In this document: positions 19,164 to 29,148 of the stretch, in pieces | Numbering within the stretch: the stretch's first letter is position 1 | Layout of the letters: each line of letters starts with the position of its first letter | Assembly: GCF_009664835.1 (NCBI RefSeq) | Contig: NZ_CP045929.1 | Span: forward strand, 3,534,001-3,598,000 | Direction of reading: 5' to 3' | Length of the DNA stretch: 64,000 bases | DNA from: Allosaccharopolyspora coralli | GTDB lineage: Bacteria; Actinomycetota; Actinomycetes; Mycobacteriales; Pseudonocardiaceae | Program-made: the position numbers and the translations under genes | Notes under the pieces: generated by a model | What the model saw: only the letters and a program-made list of their open reading frames with translations | The model's database searches: none | Told to the model about the DNA's origin: nothing

Positions 19164-20045
19164 TCAGGTGCCGGGACGCCGATCGCGTCGCTGGTCAATC
19201 GCCTCGGACTGGGGGTCCCGGCCGGAGATCTCGTGGAGACCCTCCGCGAACCCGGCGAGGCGATCCGTGGCGTCCTGCATCAGTGAGGCCTGCTCCGGCT
19301 CGTCACTGGCCGCCACCGCGCGGGCCGCCGCGGCGACGAGCTTGCCGTACCCCTCGACGCCCTCGTCGAGGTCCGCGCGCAAGCGGGTCGCATCCGCGCG
19401 CAACGTCTCCTGGTCGGCCTCCGGCGCGAACCGCTGCGCGGACTCGACCGAGCGCAGCCTGTCCGAGACCCGTCGCAACGCTCCCGCCGTCCGCACGGCC
19501 GTCGCCCGCGCGTCCTCCGCACGATCGTTGACCCCGTCCACACTCGCCGCCGTGAGCTGTACCAGCGACTCGTGCAGACTGTTCTCGGCGTCCCGGAGCT
19601 TGCGCATCGGTTCCCGGGCGGCCGAGTCCGCCGGGGGCAGGGCCACCGGCTCGGGCGGGGCCTCCGGCAACGGCGTCCGCAGCAGCGCGCGGTACTTGCG
19701 CCACGCGACGATCGTCCCGATCCCGGCCGGAAGCGCCAGCGCCCCGAACCCGACACCGGCCAGGTTCGCCATGACGTCCATCGGGGCTTGGAGCCCGGCG
19801 AGGTCGTCGGCCATGAAGGCGGTCGCCGACGAGCCACCGAGCACGCCCGTACCGACCCCGCCCGCGACGGTCGTGTGCTTCGCGCGCCGACGCCGACGGA
19901 GCAGACGCGCGCGCGGGTCGCGCCACGACGCGACCTTCTTCCGGACCCGGTCGGCGACCGGACCCTTCATCTGGTCCAGGACGAACTCGCCCCACTCGGC
20001 GGCCTCGTCCCGTCCTCGCGCCACGTCTCCCCCGTACGCACTCAA
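19164..20045 (-). CDS. PspM-like membrane protein of the phage-shock/envelope-stress system
   Basis: Up to 293 residues. Basic N-terminal part, two adjacent hydrophobic stretches (about residues 60-112, including GFGALALPAGIGTIVAW), then a long helical cytoplasmic region. Position right after pspA and this topology match Rv2743c (PspM), the membrane partner of PspA in mycobacteria. The first start is TTG with no clear ribosome site; GTG at 20024 is an alternative. Function by synteny, not by strong motif. Confidence 0.7.
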   Translation of the reverse strand: MSAYGGDVARGRDEAAEWGEFVLDQMKGPVADRVRKKVASWRDPRARLLRRRRRAKHTTVAGGVGTGVLGGSSATAFMADDLAGLQAPMDVMANLAGVGFGALALPAGIGTIVAWRKYRALLRTPLPEAPPEPVALPPADSAAREPMRKLRDAENSLHESLVQLTAASVDGVNDRAEDARATAVRTAGALRRVSDRLRSVESAQRFAPEADQETLRADATRLRADLDEGVEGYGKLVAAAARAVAASDEPEQASLMQDATDRLAGFAEGLHEISGRDPQSEAIDQRRDRRPGT

Positions 20046-20082
20046 TCCCGGTTACCGACGACCCGAACCAGAGACAGCAAGC

Positions 20083-20901
20083 TCACGCCTGCCCGGTCTG
20101 CGGATTCTGCTGCTGCGTCGGCTGACTCGCCGGAGCGGCCGGCTCGGAGGCTTGCTGACCGCCGGTGACCTGCTGCTGCCCGCCACCCATCGACGCACGC
20201 AGCTGCTCCAGTCGGTTCGCGCCCGCCGCGTCGACGGAAGCCTGCTCGACCTCCATCATGCGCCCCTGCACGCTGTTCTCGGCCAGCTCGGCCTCACCCA
20301 GGGCGGTGCTGTAGCGCTGCTCGATCTTGTCCCGCACCTCACCCAGCGACGGGGTGTTGCTCGGGGCGGCCACCTCGGTCATCTGCCGCAGCGAGCTGGA
20401 GACCTGCTCCTGCATCTTGGCCTGTTCGAGCTGGCTGAGCAGCTTCGTCCGCTCGGCGATCTTGGACTGCAACACCTGCGCGTTGCGCTCCACGGCTTGC
20501 TTGGCCTGTTCCGCGGCGGACAACGACTGGTCGTGCAGGGTCTTGAGGTCCTCGACCCCCTGCTCGGCCGTCACCAGCTGGCTGGCCAGCTGGCTGGCCG
20601 TCTCCTCGTACTTCTGCGCCTTCGCCTCGTCACCCTCGGCCCGCGCCTGGTCGGCCATCGTCAACGCCTGACGCGCCGAGGCCTGCAGCTTCTCCACCTC
20701 ACCGAGCTGGCGGTTGAGCTTCATCTCCAGCTGGCGCTGGTTGCCGATCACCGACGCGGCCTGCTGGGACAGCGTCTGATGCTGGCGCTGCGCATCCTCG
20801 ATGGCCTGCTGGATCTGCACCTTGGGGTCGGCGTTCTCGTCGATCTTCGACGAGAAGGACGCCATCAGGTACTTCCAGAACTTCACGAACGGGTTGGCCA
20901 T
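20083..20901 (-). CDS. pspA: PspA/IM30 membrane-stress protein
   Basis: ESCRT-III-fold protein that binds stressed membrane. 272 residues; begins [16 protein letters not shown] (amphipathic helix) and is a near-continuous coiled coil to about residue 225, then a Gln/Pro-rich tail. Matches the mycobacterial 35-kDa antigen Rv2744c. Strong site AGGGAGATGGCC before the ATG. Downstream of clgR, which controls this gene in mycobacteria. Confidence 0.93.
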   Translation of the reverse strand: MANPFVKFWKYLMASFSSKIDENADPKVQIQQAIEDAQRQHQTLSQQAASVIGNQRQLEMKLNRQLGEVEKLQASARQALTMADQARAEGDEAKAQKYEETASQLASQLVTAEQGVEDLKTLHDQSLSAAEQAKQAVERNAQVLQSKIAERTKLLSQLEQAKMQEQVSSSLRQMTEVAAPSNTPSLGEVRDKIEQRYSTALGEAELAENSVQGRMMEVEQASVDAAGANRLEQLRASMGGGQQQVTGGQQASEPAAPASQPTQQQNPQTGQA

Positions 20902-21164
20902 CTCCCTGCCTTCTCTCCGTGCTCAGCTGCCCGTGCCCGACGCACCCGACGAGCCATCAGGTGCGTCCGTTGGGTCCATCGTGTCAGGTCATCAGGTGCG
21001 CTTCCACCAGACCGAGAACTTCTCCGGGATTTCCCGGAGCCTCCGGAGGTCGCGGCGACGTACCGGCGCACCCGGACAACTCAACCACAGACGATCACCC
21101 GCGGCGCACGCGGTGGGTCGCCGCACCACCGCACGCGCCTGACCTGGGGTATCGGGCAAATCGG

Positions 21165-21722
21165 TCAGGCGGCGACCACGACTCCGCCCGCCGAACGCAC
21201 CGGAGCACTGATCCGCTGACTCAGCACGGGCTGCAGCCGCAGATCCTGCTGCGCCTCGTCCTCGTCGGAGGCCGCCATCGCGTCCGCCTCGGTCAACGTC
21301 TCCAGCGAGTCCGGGCTCACCGTCTCGGCAGTAGCCGTCTCGGCGACGCTCGCCCCCGTCGTGCCCGCGAGCTGGTCGGCGGCCACCTCGCCTCGGACGA
21401 ACTCGCCTCCGACGAGGCTGGGCACCAGCGTGCCGCCCTCGATCGAGCGGGCGTCCGGCTGCTCCACCACCGACGGCACCAGTTCCGAGGAGCCGTCGAG
21501 GTCCCCGGCCACGGTCACCAGCAGCTCCGGCAACGGCAAATCCAATGCCCCGCAGATCGAGCCGAGCAGCTCGCTGGACGCCTCCTTGCGGCCCCGCTCG
21601 ACCTCGGAGAGGTAGCCCAGGCTCACCCTGGCGGCGCGCGACACTTCCCGCAGCGTACGGGACTGATCGGTCCGGGCGCGACGCAGTCGTTCACCGACCG
21701 CTTCCCGCAACAGCAAGGTCAT
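21165..21722 (-). CDS. clgR: ClgR-type XRE transcriptional regulator
   Basis: 185 residues. Helix-turn-helix at about 10-65 ([28 protein letters not shown]), as in ClgR, which activates clp protease genes and psp genes in actinobacteria. A low-complexity middle section makes it longer than M. tuberculosis ClgR. It ends VVVAA; two terminal alanines are the known ClpP degradation tag of ClgR. ATG with GGGAGG four bases upstream. A possible ClgR box lies at 21918. Confidence 0.9.
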   Translation of the reverse strand: MTLLLREAVGERLRRARTDQSRTLREVSRAARVSLGYLSEVERGRKEASSELLGSICGALDLPLPELLVTVAGDLDGSSELVPSVVEQPDARSIEGGTLVPSLVGGEFVRGEVAADQLAGTTGASVAETATAETVSPDSLETLTEADAMAASDEDEAQQDLRLQPVLSQRISAPVRSAGGVVVAA

Positions 21723-22127
21723 CGCGCGCCTCCCTTCTCTCGCCGCCGGCCTCCGCCGGTTCTGGACCGTCCTGCGGTGGTCAACGCTTGCCCCGCCGGA
21801 CGAGTTCCGCTCGCCGGGCGTGCACCCCGAGGGACTGCACGGGGCGCGTCGAACACCGCACGCACGGCACCAGGTTACTCACCGAACCGCCGCTGTGAGG
21901 CACCGACGGGTCTCGTCCGCCGAGGGCGAACGTCCGCCACGCCTCGCCCGCGCGCCGCCCCGAGGCCGATCGCAGCACGAGACGGTGCTCACGCCCAGGT
22001 GGGAGCGGGTGCTACCCGTACGATCCCGAATCGCTCGTGCGTTCCGGCCTTGCGCGTGGCGCCCACCACAGTGGCAAGAACGGGACGAGCCGACACACCG
22101 AGCTCTCGTTCGGACGAGTGACAGGCG
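21723..22127. other. Gene-free region upstream of clgR
   Basis: 405 bp between clgR and the cinA-type gene, both on the minus strand. No coding region was recognised. It contains the candidate ClgR box at 21918-21928. No clear -10/-35 pair was found, as expected if an ECF sigma factor drives clgR. Confidence 0.45.
21918..21928. promoter_or_regulatory. Candidate ClgR box
   Basis: CGCCGAGGGCG, followed by AAC, fits the core CGCYNANRGCGWWS of the published corynebacterial ClgR consensus (recalled, not looked up). The four upstream positions do not fit. It lies about 196 bp upstream of clgR, which suggests autoregulation. Confidence 0.4.
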
Positions 22128-22619
22128 TCAGTCGAGGCCGACCGGGAGTTCCGCCAACGCCAGCCGAACCGCACCGGCCCGAACCTCGTGCCGATCGCCC
22201 TCCAGGACGACCGACCGCACCCGAACCTCCCGGGAACTCGCGAGCCCCACATGCACGGTTCCCGGAGCGACACCGTCCTGCGGCGACGGTCCGGCCACTC
22301 CGGTCAGCCCCACCCCGACATCGGCGGCACACCGTTCCCGTGCTCCCACCGCCAGCTGCCGAGCGACCTCCGGGTGCACCGCACCCACTCGCCGCAGCAG
22401 CGCCGGGTCCACGCCGGCGAGCGTGGCCTTCATGTCGGTCGCGTAGACCACGAGCCCCCCGCGCACCACCGCGCTCGCACCCGCGACGTCCGTCAACGCC
22501 GCGCACACCATGCCCGACGTGAGCGACTCTGCCGTGGCCACGGTCTTCCCTCGCCGCTCCAGCGAGTCGAGCACCGCCGCCACCTCGGCGCGTTCGAGAC
22601 CGAGCGCCTCCACGATCAC
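22128..22619 (-). CDS. CinA C-terminal domain protein (nicotinamide-nucleotide amidase type)
   Basis: 163 residues covering only the CinA C-terminal amidohydrolase domain; the N-terminal CinA domain is absent, as in many short homologues. The nucleophile motif TVATAESLTSGMV, then VGLTGVAGPSPQDGVAPGTV, are conserved. It would hydrolyse NMN to nicotinate mononucleotide for NAD salvage. The GTG start overlaps the pgsA stop (GTGA). Confidence 0.88.
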   Translation of the reverse strand: MIVEALGLERAEVAAVLDSLERRGKTVATAESLTSGMVCAALTDVAGASAVVRGGLVVYATDMKATLAGVDPALLRRVGAVHPEVARQLAVGARERCAADVGVGLTGVAGPSPQDGVAPGTVHVGLASSREVRVRSVVLEGDRHEVRAGAVRLALAELPVGLD

Positions 22620-23230
22620 GAATGCATCGCGCGCTTACCCATCGCGCGCAGCCGCACCGCACGGACGACGTAGTCGAGTCCGGTCACCACCGTCGCGAGC
22701 ACGGCCGCGCCCATCGCGGTCCAACGCAGCAGCTCGGCCGCGTCACCCAAGGGCACGAGATACAGCCCGATGGCCACCGCTTGCAGGGCGGTCTTGAGCT
22801 TGCCGCCGCGACTGGCCGGGATCACACCGTGCCGGATCACCCAGAACCGCAGGCCCGTGACCGCCAGCTCGCGAGCGATGATCACCAGGGTCACCCACCA
22901 CGGCAGGTCGCCGAGCAGGCTCAACCCGATCAGCGCCGAGCCCGTGAGTGCCTTGTCGGCGATCGGATCCGCGATCTTGCCGAAATCCGTGACCAGACCG
23001 CGCCTGCGGGCCAGCTCGCCGTCGACCCGGTCGGTGATCGAGGCGACGACGAAGATCGCCGCGGCCACCCATCGCCACGCGGCGTGCTGCCCGCCGTCCC
23101 AGAACAGGGCGAACAGGAAGAACGGCACCATCGCCAGCCGCGAGACGGTCAGCGCGTTGGCGACGTTGACGACGGGCACGCCGCGAGGCGTGCCGGACGT
23201 CGATCCGCGCGCGGCGCTTTCGGAACTCAT
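22616..23230 (-). CDS. pgsA: CDP-diacylglycerol--glycerol-3-phosphate 3-phosphatidyltransferase
   Basis: Makes phosphatidylglycerol phosphate in the membrane. 204 residues, about six helices. The CDP-alcohol phosphotransferase signature is complete: D-x2-DG-x2-AR-x8-G-x3-D-x3-D, seen as [12 protein letters not shown] then [16 protein letters not shown] chosen at the rimO overlap (ATGA). The order rimO-pgsA-cinA-clgR-pspA follows other actinobacteria. Confidence 0.92.
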   Translation of the reverse strand: MSSESAARGSTSGTPRGVPVVNVANALTVSRLAMVPFFLFALFWDGGQHAAWRWVAAAIFVVASITDRVDGELARRRGLVTDFGKIADPIADKALTGSALIGLSLLGDLPWWVTLVIIARELAVTGLRFWVIRHGVIPASRGGKLKTALQAVAIGLYLVPLGDAAELLRWTAMGAAVLATVVTGLDYVVRAVRLRAMGKRAMHS

Positions 23231-24675
23231 GCCGGTGCCTCGCGCACGTCGACCGGACGGACCACCAGGTCCACCCCTTCGGTGTCGACCACCTCGCACC
23301 GCAGCAGTTCCCCCACCACCGCCGCGCCGGGATCGACGACGAGGCATTCGCCGTCGACCTCCGGGCCCTGATGCTCGGCGCGGCCCGCGCACTCCTGTTC
23401 GTCGGAGGCGAGCCGCTCGACGAGGACGTCGACCCGGGTGCCGACGCGGTCCTCGGCGCGCTGGGCGATGAGCTCCTCGACGAGTCGCGAGGTCCTCTCG
23501 ACCCGACGGGCGACCTCGTCCGGATGCACCTTGCCGTCGAAACCCTCCGCCTCGGTGCCGTCCTCGTCGGAATAGCCGAACACGCCGACTGCATCCATGC
23601 GGGCACGGGTGAGGAAGTCGTGCAGTTCCGCGAGATCGTCCTCGGTCTCGCCGGGGAACCCGACGATGACGTTGCTGCGGATTCCCGCTTCGGGGGCGAG
23701 TGCGCGGATTCGTTCGATCAGGTCCAGGAACGACTCGGTTGAGCCGAACCGCCGCATCCGGCGCAGCACCCGCTCGTTCGAGTGCTGGAACGAGAGGTCG
23801 AAGTAGCGCGCCACACCCGGGGTCGTGGCGATGGCCCGGAGCAGTCCGGGTGTGGTCTCGGCGGGTTGCAGGTACGAGACGCGGACCCGGTCGACGCCGT
23901 TGAGCGCGGCGAGACCGGGCAGCAACACCTCCAGCGCACGCGGGTCGGAGAGATCCTTGCCGTAGGACGTGGAGTTCTCACTGACCAGGAACAACTCACG
24001 CGCGCCTTGCTCGGCGAGCCAGGCCCCCTCGTCGACGACCTCCTGCGGCGGCCGGGACACGAAGGCTCCGCGGAAGGACGGGATGGCGCAGAACGAGCAG
24101 CGCCGGTCGCAGCCGGAGGCCAGTTTCAGCGCTGCCACCGGCGTGTCGTCCAGCCGTCGGCGAGCGGAACGACGCGTCGAGGGCACCCACCCGTGACCGG
24201 GGATCGAGACCTCGTCGGCCGCCGCCGCGCCGGGACGCTCGACCGGCGTGATGGGCAGCAACGTCCGCCGGTCCCGCGGAGCGTGCGCGGCGACGGAACG
24301 TCCGTCGAGCACGTCGTCGAGTCGCTCCGCCAGCTCGCCGTAATGATCGAATCCCAGCACCGCGTCGGCCTCGGGCATCTGCTCGGCGAGTTCGGTGCCG
24401 TAGCGCTCGGCCATGCACCCGACCGCGACGACCTTCGCGCCGCCGTCGGAGGCGGCCAGCAACGTGTCGACGGAGTCCTTTTTCGCCGACTCCACGAAGC
24501 CGCAGGTGTTGACCACCACCACGTCGGCGTCGTTCTCGTCGTCGACCAGGTCCCAGCCGCCCGAGCCGAGGGTTCCCGCGAGTTCCTCGGAATCGACCTC
24601 GTTGCGGGCACAGCCGAGCGTGACCATGGCAACGCGGCGGGTGCCGGCGCCACCGGCCTTCTGCTCGACAGACAT
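23227..24675 (-). CDS. rimO: Ribosomal protein S12 methylthiotransferase RimO
   Basis: Radical-SAM enzyme that methylthiolates an aspartate of S12 using two Fe-S clusters. 482 residues: N-terminal UPF0004 domain with [13 protein letters not shown] and [13 protein letters not shown], radical-SAM motif [15 protein letters not shown], and a C-terminal TRAM domain ([17 protein letters not shown]). The start MSVEQKAGG gives the expected length. The stop overlaps pgsA. Confidence 0.93.
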   Translation of the reverse strand: MSVEQKAGGAGTRRVAMVTLGCARNEVDSEELAGTLGSGGWDLVDDENDADVVVVNTCGFVESAKKDSVDTLLAASDGGAKVVAVGCMAERYGTELAEQMPEADAVLGFDHYGELAERLDDVLDGRSVAAHAPRDRRTLLPITPVERPGAAAADEVSIPGHGWVPSTRRSARRRLDDTPVAALKLASGCDRRCSFCAIPSFRGAFVSRPPQEVVDEGAWLAEQGARELFLVSENSTSYGKDLSDPRALEVLLPGLAALNGVDRVRVSYLQPAETTPGLLRAIATTPGVARYFDLSFQHSNERVLRRMRRFGSTESFLDLIERIRALAPEAGIRSNVIVGFPGETEDDLAELHDFLTRARMDAVGVFGYSDEDGTEAEGFDGKVHPDEVARRVERTSRLVEELIAQRAEDRVGTRVDVLVERLASDEQECAGRAEHQGPEVDGECLVVDPGAAVVGELLRCEVVDTEGVDLVVRPVDVREAPA

Positions 24676-24885
24676 GCTCCGAGCGTAGCGGGCGGGGTCC
24701 ACGCCGCTGCCCGCACTCGCCCTGCGGCTCGGCCCGGACCCCTGAACTGCGTCGACGCTTCCTCGTGCCCACGACCAGCCGACCCTGAACATTCACCGGG
24801 AAGGATGAACTCCGCAACCGCCCCGACGCCACACTCGGAGCGTGTGCCGGTTCTCGGTGCTCGACAGAGCCGCTAGGATGGCACC

Positions 24886-25449
24886 ATGCATGACTATGCG
24901 TCTAGTTCGATAGTGATTCGACGCGCTCGGATCGGTGACGTCCGCACGATCAAGCGGCTCGTCGACTCCTACGCCGGGAAAGTCTTGCTCACCAAGGACC
25001 TCGTCACTCTCTACGAAGCCGTCCAGGAGTTCTGGGTCGCCGAGCTCGACGACGAAGACGGACCGCGACTCGTCGGCTGCGGAGCCCTGCACGTGCTGTG
25101 GGAGGACCTCGCCGAGATCCGCACGGTCGCCGTCGACCCCGCCGCACGCGGGCACGGTGTCGGCCACCAAGTCGTCGCCCGACTCATCGAACTCGCCCGC
25201 GGCCTCGGGCTCGCCCGGATCTTCGTTCTCACCTTCGAGACGACGTTCTTCGCCCGCCACGGATTCACCGCGATCGACGGGGCACCCGTGAGCGAGGACG
25301 TCTACGAGGAAATGCGCCGGTCCGTCGACGAAGGCGTCGCCGAATTCCTCGACCTTCCGCTCGTCAAACCGAACACGCTCGGAAACACCCGCATGTTGCT
25401 CGAGCTCGACGGCGTGTCACCCGATCACCCGACATTTCTCCCCCATTGA
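24886..25449 (+). CDS. argA: Amino-acid N-acetyltransferase (ArgA-type, GNAT)
   Basis: 187 residues. GNAT fold with IRRARIGDVRTIKRLVDSYA, LAEIRTVAVDPAARGHGVGHQV (acetyl-CoA loop) and FARHGFTAIDG. Matches short single-domain N-acetylglutamate synthases such as Rv2747, which sits in the same neighbourhood in M. tuberculosis. First step of arginine synthesis. The ATG follows a 210-bp gap. Confidence 0.85.
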   Translation: MHDYASSSIVIRRARIGDVRTIKRLVDSYAGKVLLTKDLVTLYEAVQEFWVAELDDEDGPRLVGCGALHVLWEDLAEIRTVAVDPAARGHGVGHQVVARLIELARGLGLARIFVLTFETTFFARHGFTAIDGAPVSEDVYEEMRRSVDEGVAEFLDLPLVKPNTLGNTRMLLELDGVSPDHPTFLPH

Positions 25450-25549
25450 CGGAGACTGTCGACGTTCGCGTGTCGCCCGGCGTCCGAAACCGCTACACAC
25501 AGAGGAGTTGATACCGCTGCACCACCGCTGAACTCCACGAGGAACCACT

Positions 25550-26110
25550 GTGCCCCGGAACCGCAGCCTGCTCACCACCGTCACCGCCACTGTCCTTCTG
25601 CTGTTCTCCACCGGCACCGCCCACGCCGATCTCACCGACGACGAACTCCGCACCGTCACCGACGAGTACGTGTTCGCCCGCTCGCTCGACGAATTCCTCG
25701 ACCTGCGCTCCGAGAAACCGTACGCGGACCAACTCGACTGGTCCTCCGACAGCTGCTCGCTTTCGCCGGACGAACCGCTGGGTTACCGATTCGGCGCCTC
25801 CTGCAACCGCCACGACTTCGGCTACCGCAACTACCAGAGGCAGGACCGTTTCCATGCGGACACCCGCCGCACTCTCGACGACAAGTTCCGCGACGACATG
25901 CACGACGAGTGCGGCGACGACGCGACGTGCCGCGGTGTCGCGACGATCTACTACCAGGCCGTGCGTCAGTTCGGCGGGAGCGGTTCCAGCACCGCCGAAG
26001 CCGTCGAGCGGGCCGACATCACCGTCCTCACCGGCGAAGACGGTCGAGCCGAGAAGGTCACCTCGATCGACGCCCGCGGCGGCGTACTCGAAGTCGATCT
26101 CCGGAACTGA
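25550..26110 (+). CDS. Secreted prokaryotic phospholipase A2
   Basis: 186 residues with a Sec signal peptide (about 1-26, ending GTAHA). The catalytic His-Asp pair H88-D89 is in CNRHDFGYRNY, and four cysteines (69, 85, 121, 127) could form two disulfides as in the Streptomyces enzyme. It would release fatty acids from sn-2 of phospholipids outside the cell. GTG start with GAGGAACC upstream. Confidence 0.87.
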   Translation: MPRNRSLLTTVTATVLLLFSTGTAHADLTDDELRTVTDEYVFARSLDEFLDLRSEKPYADQLDWSSDSCSLSPDEPLGYRFGASCNRHDFGYRNYQRQDRFHADTRRTLDDKFRDDMHDECGDDATCRGVATIYYQAVRQFGGSGSSTAEAVERADITVLTGEDGRAEKVTSIDARGGVLEVDLRN

Positions 26111-26228
26111 ACGCGCTCCGCTGCCGGATGTCGCGATCTCGGCCCCGGAAGCGGGATCTGCCACTGTGGCACGAACTGGGTACCGTGCAGCTGTTCACCG
26201 TTTCCCGGAACGGAAAGGTCGGTGCCCG

Positions 26229-27440
26229 ATGGTCAAGCGACAGATTCCCCGTTGGTCGGAGCTGCGCCCGCTGTTGCGCGTCCGTCCGCCCGAGCTGAAC
26301 GCGACCGACCGGCGCCTCTCGCGCGCCCACACCATCCGAGACCTGCGCGCGATCGCTCGCCGCCGCACCCCGCAGGCCGTTTTCGACTACACCGACGGCG
26401 CCGCCGAACAGGAACTCAGCCTGCGCCGGGCCCGGGACGCGTTTCGTCGTGTCGAGTTCCGCCCGTCGGTTCTGAGCAACGTGTCGGAAGTGGACACTTC
26501 ACGCCCGATTCTCGGGGAACGCGCGCCACTTCCCTTCTCCCTGGCCCCGACCGGATTCACCCGGATGATGAACCACGAGGGAGAGCGTGCCGTCGTCAGC
26601 GTCGCGGACCGCGCCGGCATCCCCTACGGCCTGTCCACCATGGGCACGACCTCCATCGAGGACATGGCGGCCGCCGCGCCCGACGCGCGAAAGTGGTTCC
26701 AGCTCTACATCTGGCGCGACCGGCGGGCGGGCAAGGACCTCGTGCAACGGGCCAAGGAATCCGGATACGAGGCGTTGATGCTCACCGTCGACACCCCCGT
26801 CGCCGGGGCACGGTTGCGGGACGTCCGCAACGGCCTGACGATCCCCCCGACCTTGACGCTCAAGACGATCGCGGACGGCGCGACGCACCCCGCGTGGTGG
26901 ATCAACCTGCTCACCACCGAACCGTTGACCTTCGCCACGTTCCGCCACTACGAGGGCACCGTCGCGGACATGATCAACGAGCTGTTCGACCCGACACTGA
27001 GCATGGACGACCTGGAGTGGTTGCGCGGCCTGTGGGACGGCAAGCTGCTGATCAAGGGCATTCAGAACGCCGACGACGCCCGTCGTGTCGTCGACCACGG
27101 AGCGGACGCGGTGATCCTGTCCAACCACGGCGGACGCCAGCTCGACCGAGCTCCCACGATGCTCGAGCTGCTGCCCTCGGTGCGTGACACGGTCGGCGAC
27201 CGGGCAGAGGTCATGCTCGACACGGGCATCCTCGACGGTGGCGACATCGTCGCGGCCCTCGCGCGTGGAGCCGACTCGTGTCTCGTCGGCCGCGCGTACC
27301 TCTACGGACTCATGGCAGGAGGCGAGCGCGGCGCGGAGAAGGCGGTCGACATCCTCCGAGCCGAGATCATCCGCACCATGCAACTGCTCGGGGTCCGCTC
27401 CGTCGACGACCTCACCGACAAGCACGCCCGCCTCCGCTGA
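26229..27440 (+). CDS. lldD: FMN-dependent alpha-hydroxy-acid dehydrogenase (L-lactate dehydrogenase type)
   Basis: 403 residues. TIM-barrel flavoenzyme; active-site signature SNHGGRQLD with catalytic His, FMN-binding LAPTGFTRMMN at the first strand and LDTGILDGGDIV near the end. Likely oxidises L-lactate to pyruvate and passes electrons to quinone; related 2-hydroxy-acid oxidases cannot be excluded. ATG with GGAAAGG upstream. Confidence 0.87.
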   Translation: MVKRQIPRWSELRPLLRVRPPELNATDRRLSRAHTIRDLRAIARRRTPQAVFDYTDGAAEQELSLRRARDAFRRVEFRPSVLSNVSEVDTSRPILGERAPLPFSLAPTGFTRMMNHEGERAVVSVADRAGIPYGLSTMGTTSIEDMAAAAPDARKWFQLYIWRDRRAGKDLVQRAKESGYEALMLTVDTPVAGARLRDVRNGLTIPPTLTLKTIADGATHPAWWINLLTTEPLTFATFRHYEGTVADMINELFDPTLSMDDLEWLRGLWDGKLLIKGIQNADDARRVVDHGADAVILSNHGGRQLDRAPTMLELLPSVRDTVGDRAEVMLDTGILDGGDIVAALARGADSCLVGRAYLYGLMAGGERGAEKAVDILRAEIIRTMQLLGVRSVDDLTDKHARLR

Positions 27441-27455
27441 CCCGATGTCCGCTGA

Positions 27456-27635
27456 GGCGAACGGCACTTTCGCCTCACGAGACGAGGCGAACGGCACCTT
27501 CGCCTCACAGGACGAGCGGAGTGAACGGCACCTTCGCCTCACGAGACGAGGCGAACGGCACCTTCGCCTCACAGGACGAGCGGAGCGAACGGCACCTTCG
27601 CCTCACGAGACGAGGCGAAAGTGCCGTTCACTCCG
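27456..27635. repeat. Six-copy GGCGAACGGCACCTTCGCC repeat array ending in a long hairpin
   Basis: Five direct copies, with the shared GAACGGCAC core near 27459, 27489, 27522, 27552 and 27587, and one inverted copy at 27612-27635. Direct copies are about 30-33 bp apart. Copy five (27581-27604) and the inverted copy pair over 24 bp with two mismatches and a 7-base loop. The array fills the gap between two convergent genes, so it probably terminates both. Confidence 0.85.
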
Positions 27636-27640
27636 GGGGA

Positions 27641-28912
27641 TCAGGCGTCGAAGCGCCCGGGGTCGAGGGGCTGCGGCCGGAGCAGCTGCTCCGCGCCCGG
27701 TTCGCCGTCCACCGGGCCGGTTCCGTAGAAGAGCTCGCACGGACCGTTGACGTAGTCGATGTAGTCGGTCGTCAGGTGCAGCACCGAGGCGCCACCGTCG
27801 ATCGGCGCGACCGTCGGCGAGAAGTTCCGGCAGTCGCTGCCTCGGTTGTGCTTGATCTGCACCGGCGACGGGATCTCCCGCCAGCCGGACTCGAGGTTCG
27901 TCGGATCGTCGTTGACCAGCAGCGTCCGCCCATTGCCCTCGACCGGAGCACCGCTCTCGTCGGCGAGGATCTGATAGGCCAGCACGAGCTTGCCCTGGCC
28001 GGGTCCCGGCATCCAGCTCAACGTCGGAGTGTGCACCGGGTACTTGCCGGTGTCGGTCTTGATCTCGGTACCGAAGTCCCGGGGATCACCCCAGTTCCAC
28101 CCGTCCGGTGAGGTCTTGATGTAGACCGCACACAGTCGTTGGTCGTCGTAGTTGCAGGCCTCGAAGGTCATCAGGTACGTGCCGTCGGGCAACTGGCGAA
28201 CACCGGCCATTCCCGGCCGAACCCCGAAACGATCGTCCTTGAACGTGTCCTGCGGCTCGGTCCAGTTCACCCCGTCCTGCGAGCGCGTCTGCACCATCTT
28301 CTGGTCGTGGTTCGGGTCCATGTCGTCGGAGTAGAACGCGACGAGGTCGCCTTGTGCCGAGACGGTGAACTCCGGTTCCCAGACACCCGGCCCCTGCGGT
28401 GGATTCGCGATGTCGGAGAGGTAGCTCCAGGTCTCGCCGTGGTCGTCGCTGCGCCAGAGCCGGATGCTGCTCTGCCGCTCCTCCGCGTCGAGGCCGATGC
28501 CTGCCGTTCCCGCCCACAACAGCGTCCCGGCGGGCATGTCCCCGACCTGCCGGGGCAGTTCGTACAGGGTCGAGCAGCACATTCCCTGCCGGTTCTCCCC
28601 CGCGGGGTCCCGGATCTCACTGATCTGGCGGAAGGACCGGCCGTCGTCGTTGCTCTCGTAGAACACCGGGAATCCGGCCTCGTTCTGATACGTGGTGGTG
28701 CTGACCAGAATCTTGCCGTTGTGCAACGGACCGCTGTGCCGCAGCTTCACCGCACGGGGATAGCTGCTGCCTCCTTCACGGAACTGTTTGCCCTTGTCGA
28801 CGTCCGCGGCTCCGGGCGGCGGCGGTGGTGGTTCCGCCGCCACAGGAGCAACGGTGACCAGCACCAGCGAAAGCGCGCCCACCAGGCTGCCGAGTAGTGT
28901 CCTGCCGCGCAT
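27641..28912 (-). CDS. Secreted sialidase-like (BNR/Asp-box) protein
   Basis: 423 residues. Sec signal peptide (about 1-26, APVAAEP). Asp-box-type motifs such as SDDHGETWSYLSD and SQDGVNWTEP, and blade-like repeats, indicate a six-bladed beta-propeller of the sialidase superfamily. The catalytic Arg triad could not be verified by eye, so true sialidase activity is uncertain; other glycan-binding or hydrolase roles are possible. Confidence 0.75.
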   Translation of the reverse strand: MRGRTLLGSLVGALSLVLVTVAPVAAEPPPPPPGAADVDKGKQFREGGSSYPRAVKLRHSGPLHNGKILVSTTTYQNEAGFPVFYESNDDGRSFRQISEIRDPAGENRQGMCCSTLYELPRQVGDMPAGTLLWAGTAGIGLDAEERQSSIRLWRSDDHGETWSYLSDIANPPQGPGVWEPEFTVSAQGDLVAFYSDDMDPNHDQKMVQTRSQDGVNWTEPQDTFKDDRFGVRPGMAGVRQLPDGTYLMTFEACNYDDQRLCAVYIKTSPDGWNWGDPRDFGTEIKTDTGKYPVHTPTLSWMPGPGQGKLVLAYQILADESGAPVEGNGRTLLVNDDPTNLESGWREIPSPVQIKHNRGSDCRNFSPTVAPIDGGASVLHLTTDYIDYVNGPCELFYGTGPVDGEPGAEQLLRPQPLDPGRFDA

Positions 28913-29148
28913 CGTGACCCTTTCGACATCGTGACGTCACCGGCGGCGATCGCATCCTGCCGGCAAGAGGATGGCGGCGACACTATCGCGCGGAAGCGCC
29001 GAAAACGGCTGGATCCACTACTCTGAAAAGCGCAATCCCAGCACGCATTCGGCGGTCGCGAGATCGCCTCGATAATCAATTCGCACAATTCCCGGAAACG
29101 CAGTCGACCAACGGGAAAACGGGAATCGGCGCGGTTACCGGACGCGCG

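Noticed and set aside
27456-27635. CRISPR array hypothesis for the second repeat array
   Set aside because: No spacers between units; the last unit is inverted and pairs with its neighbour as a hairpin.
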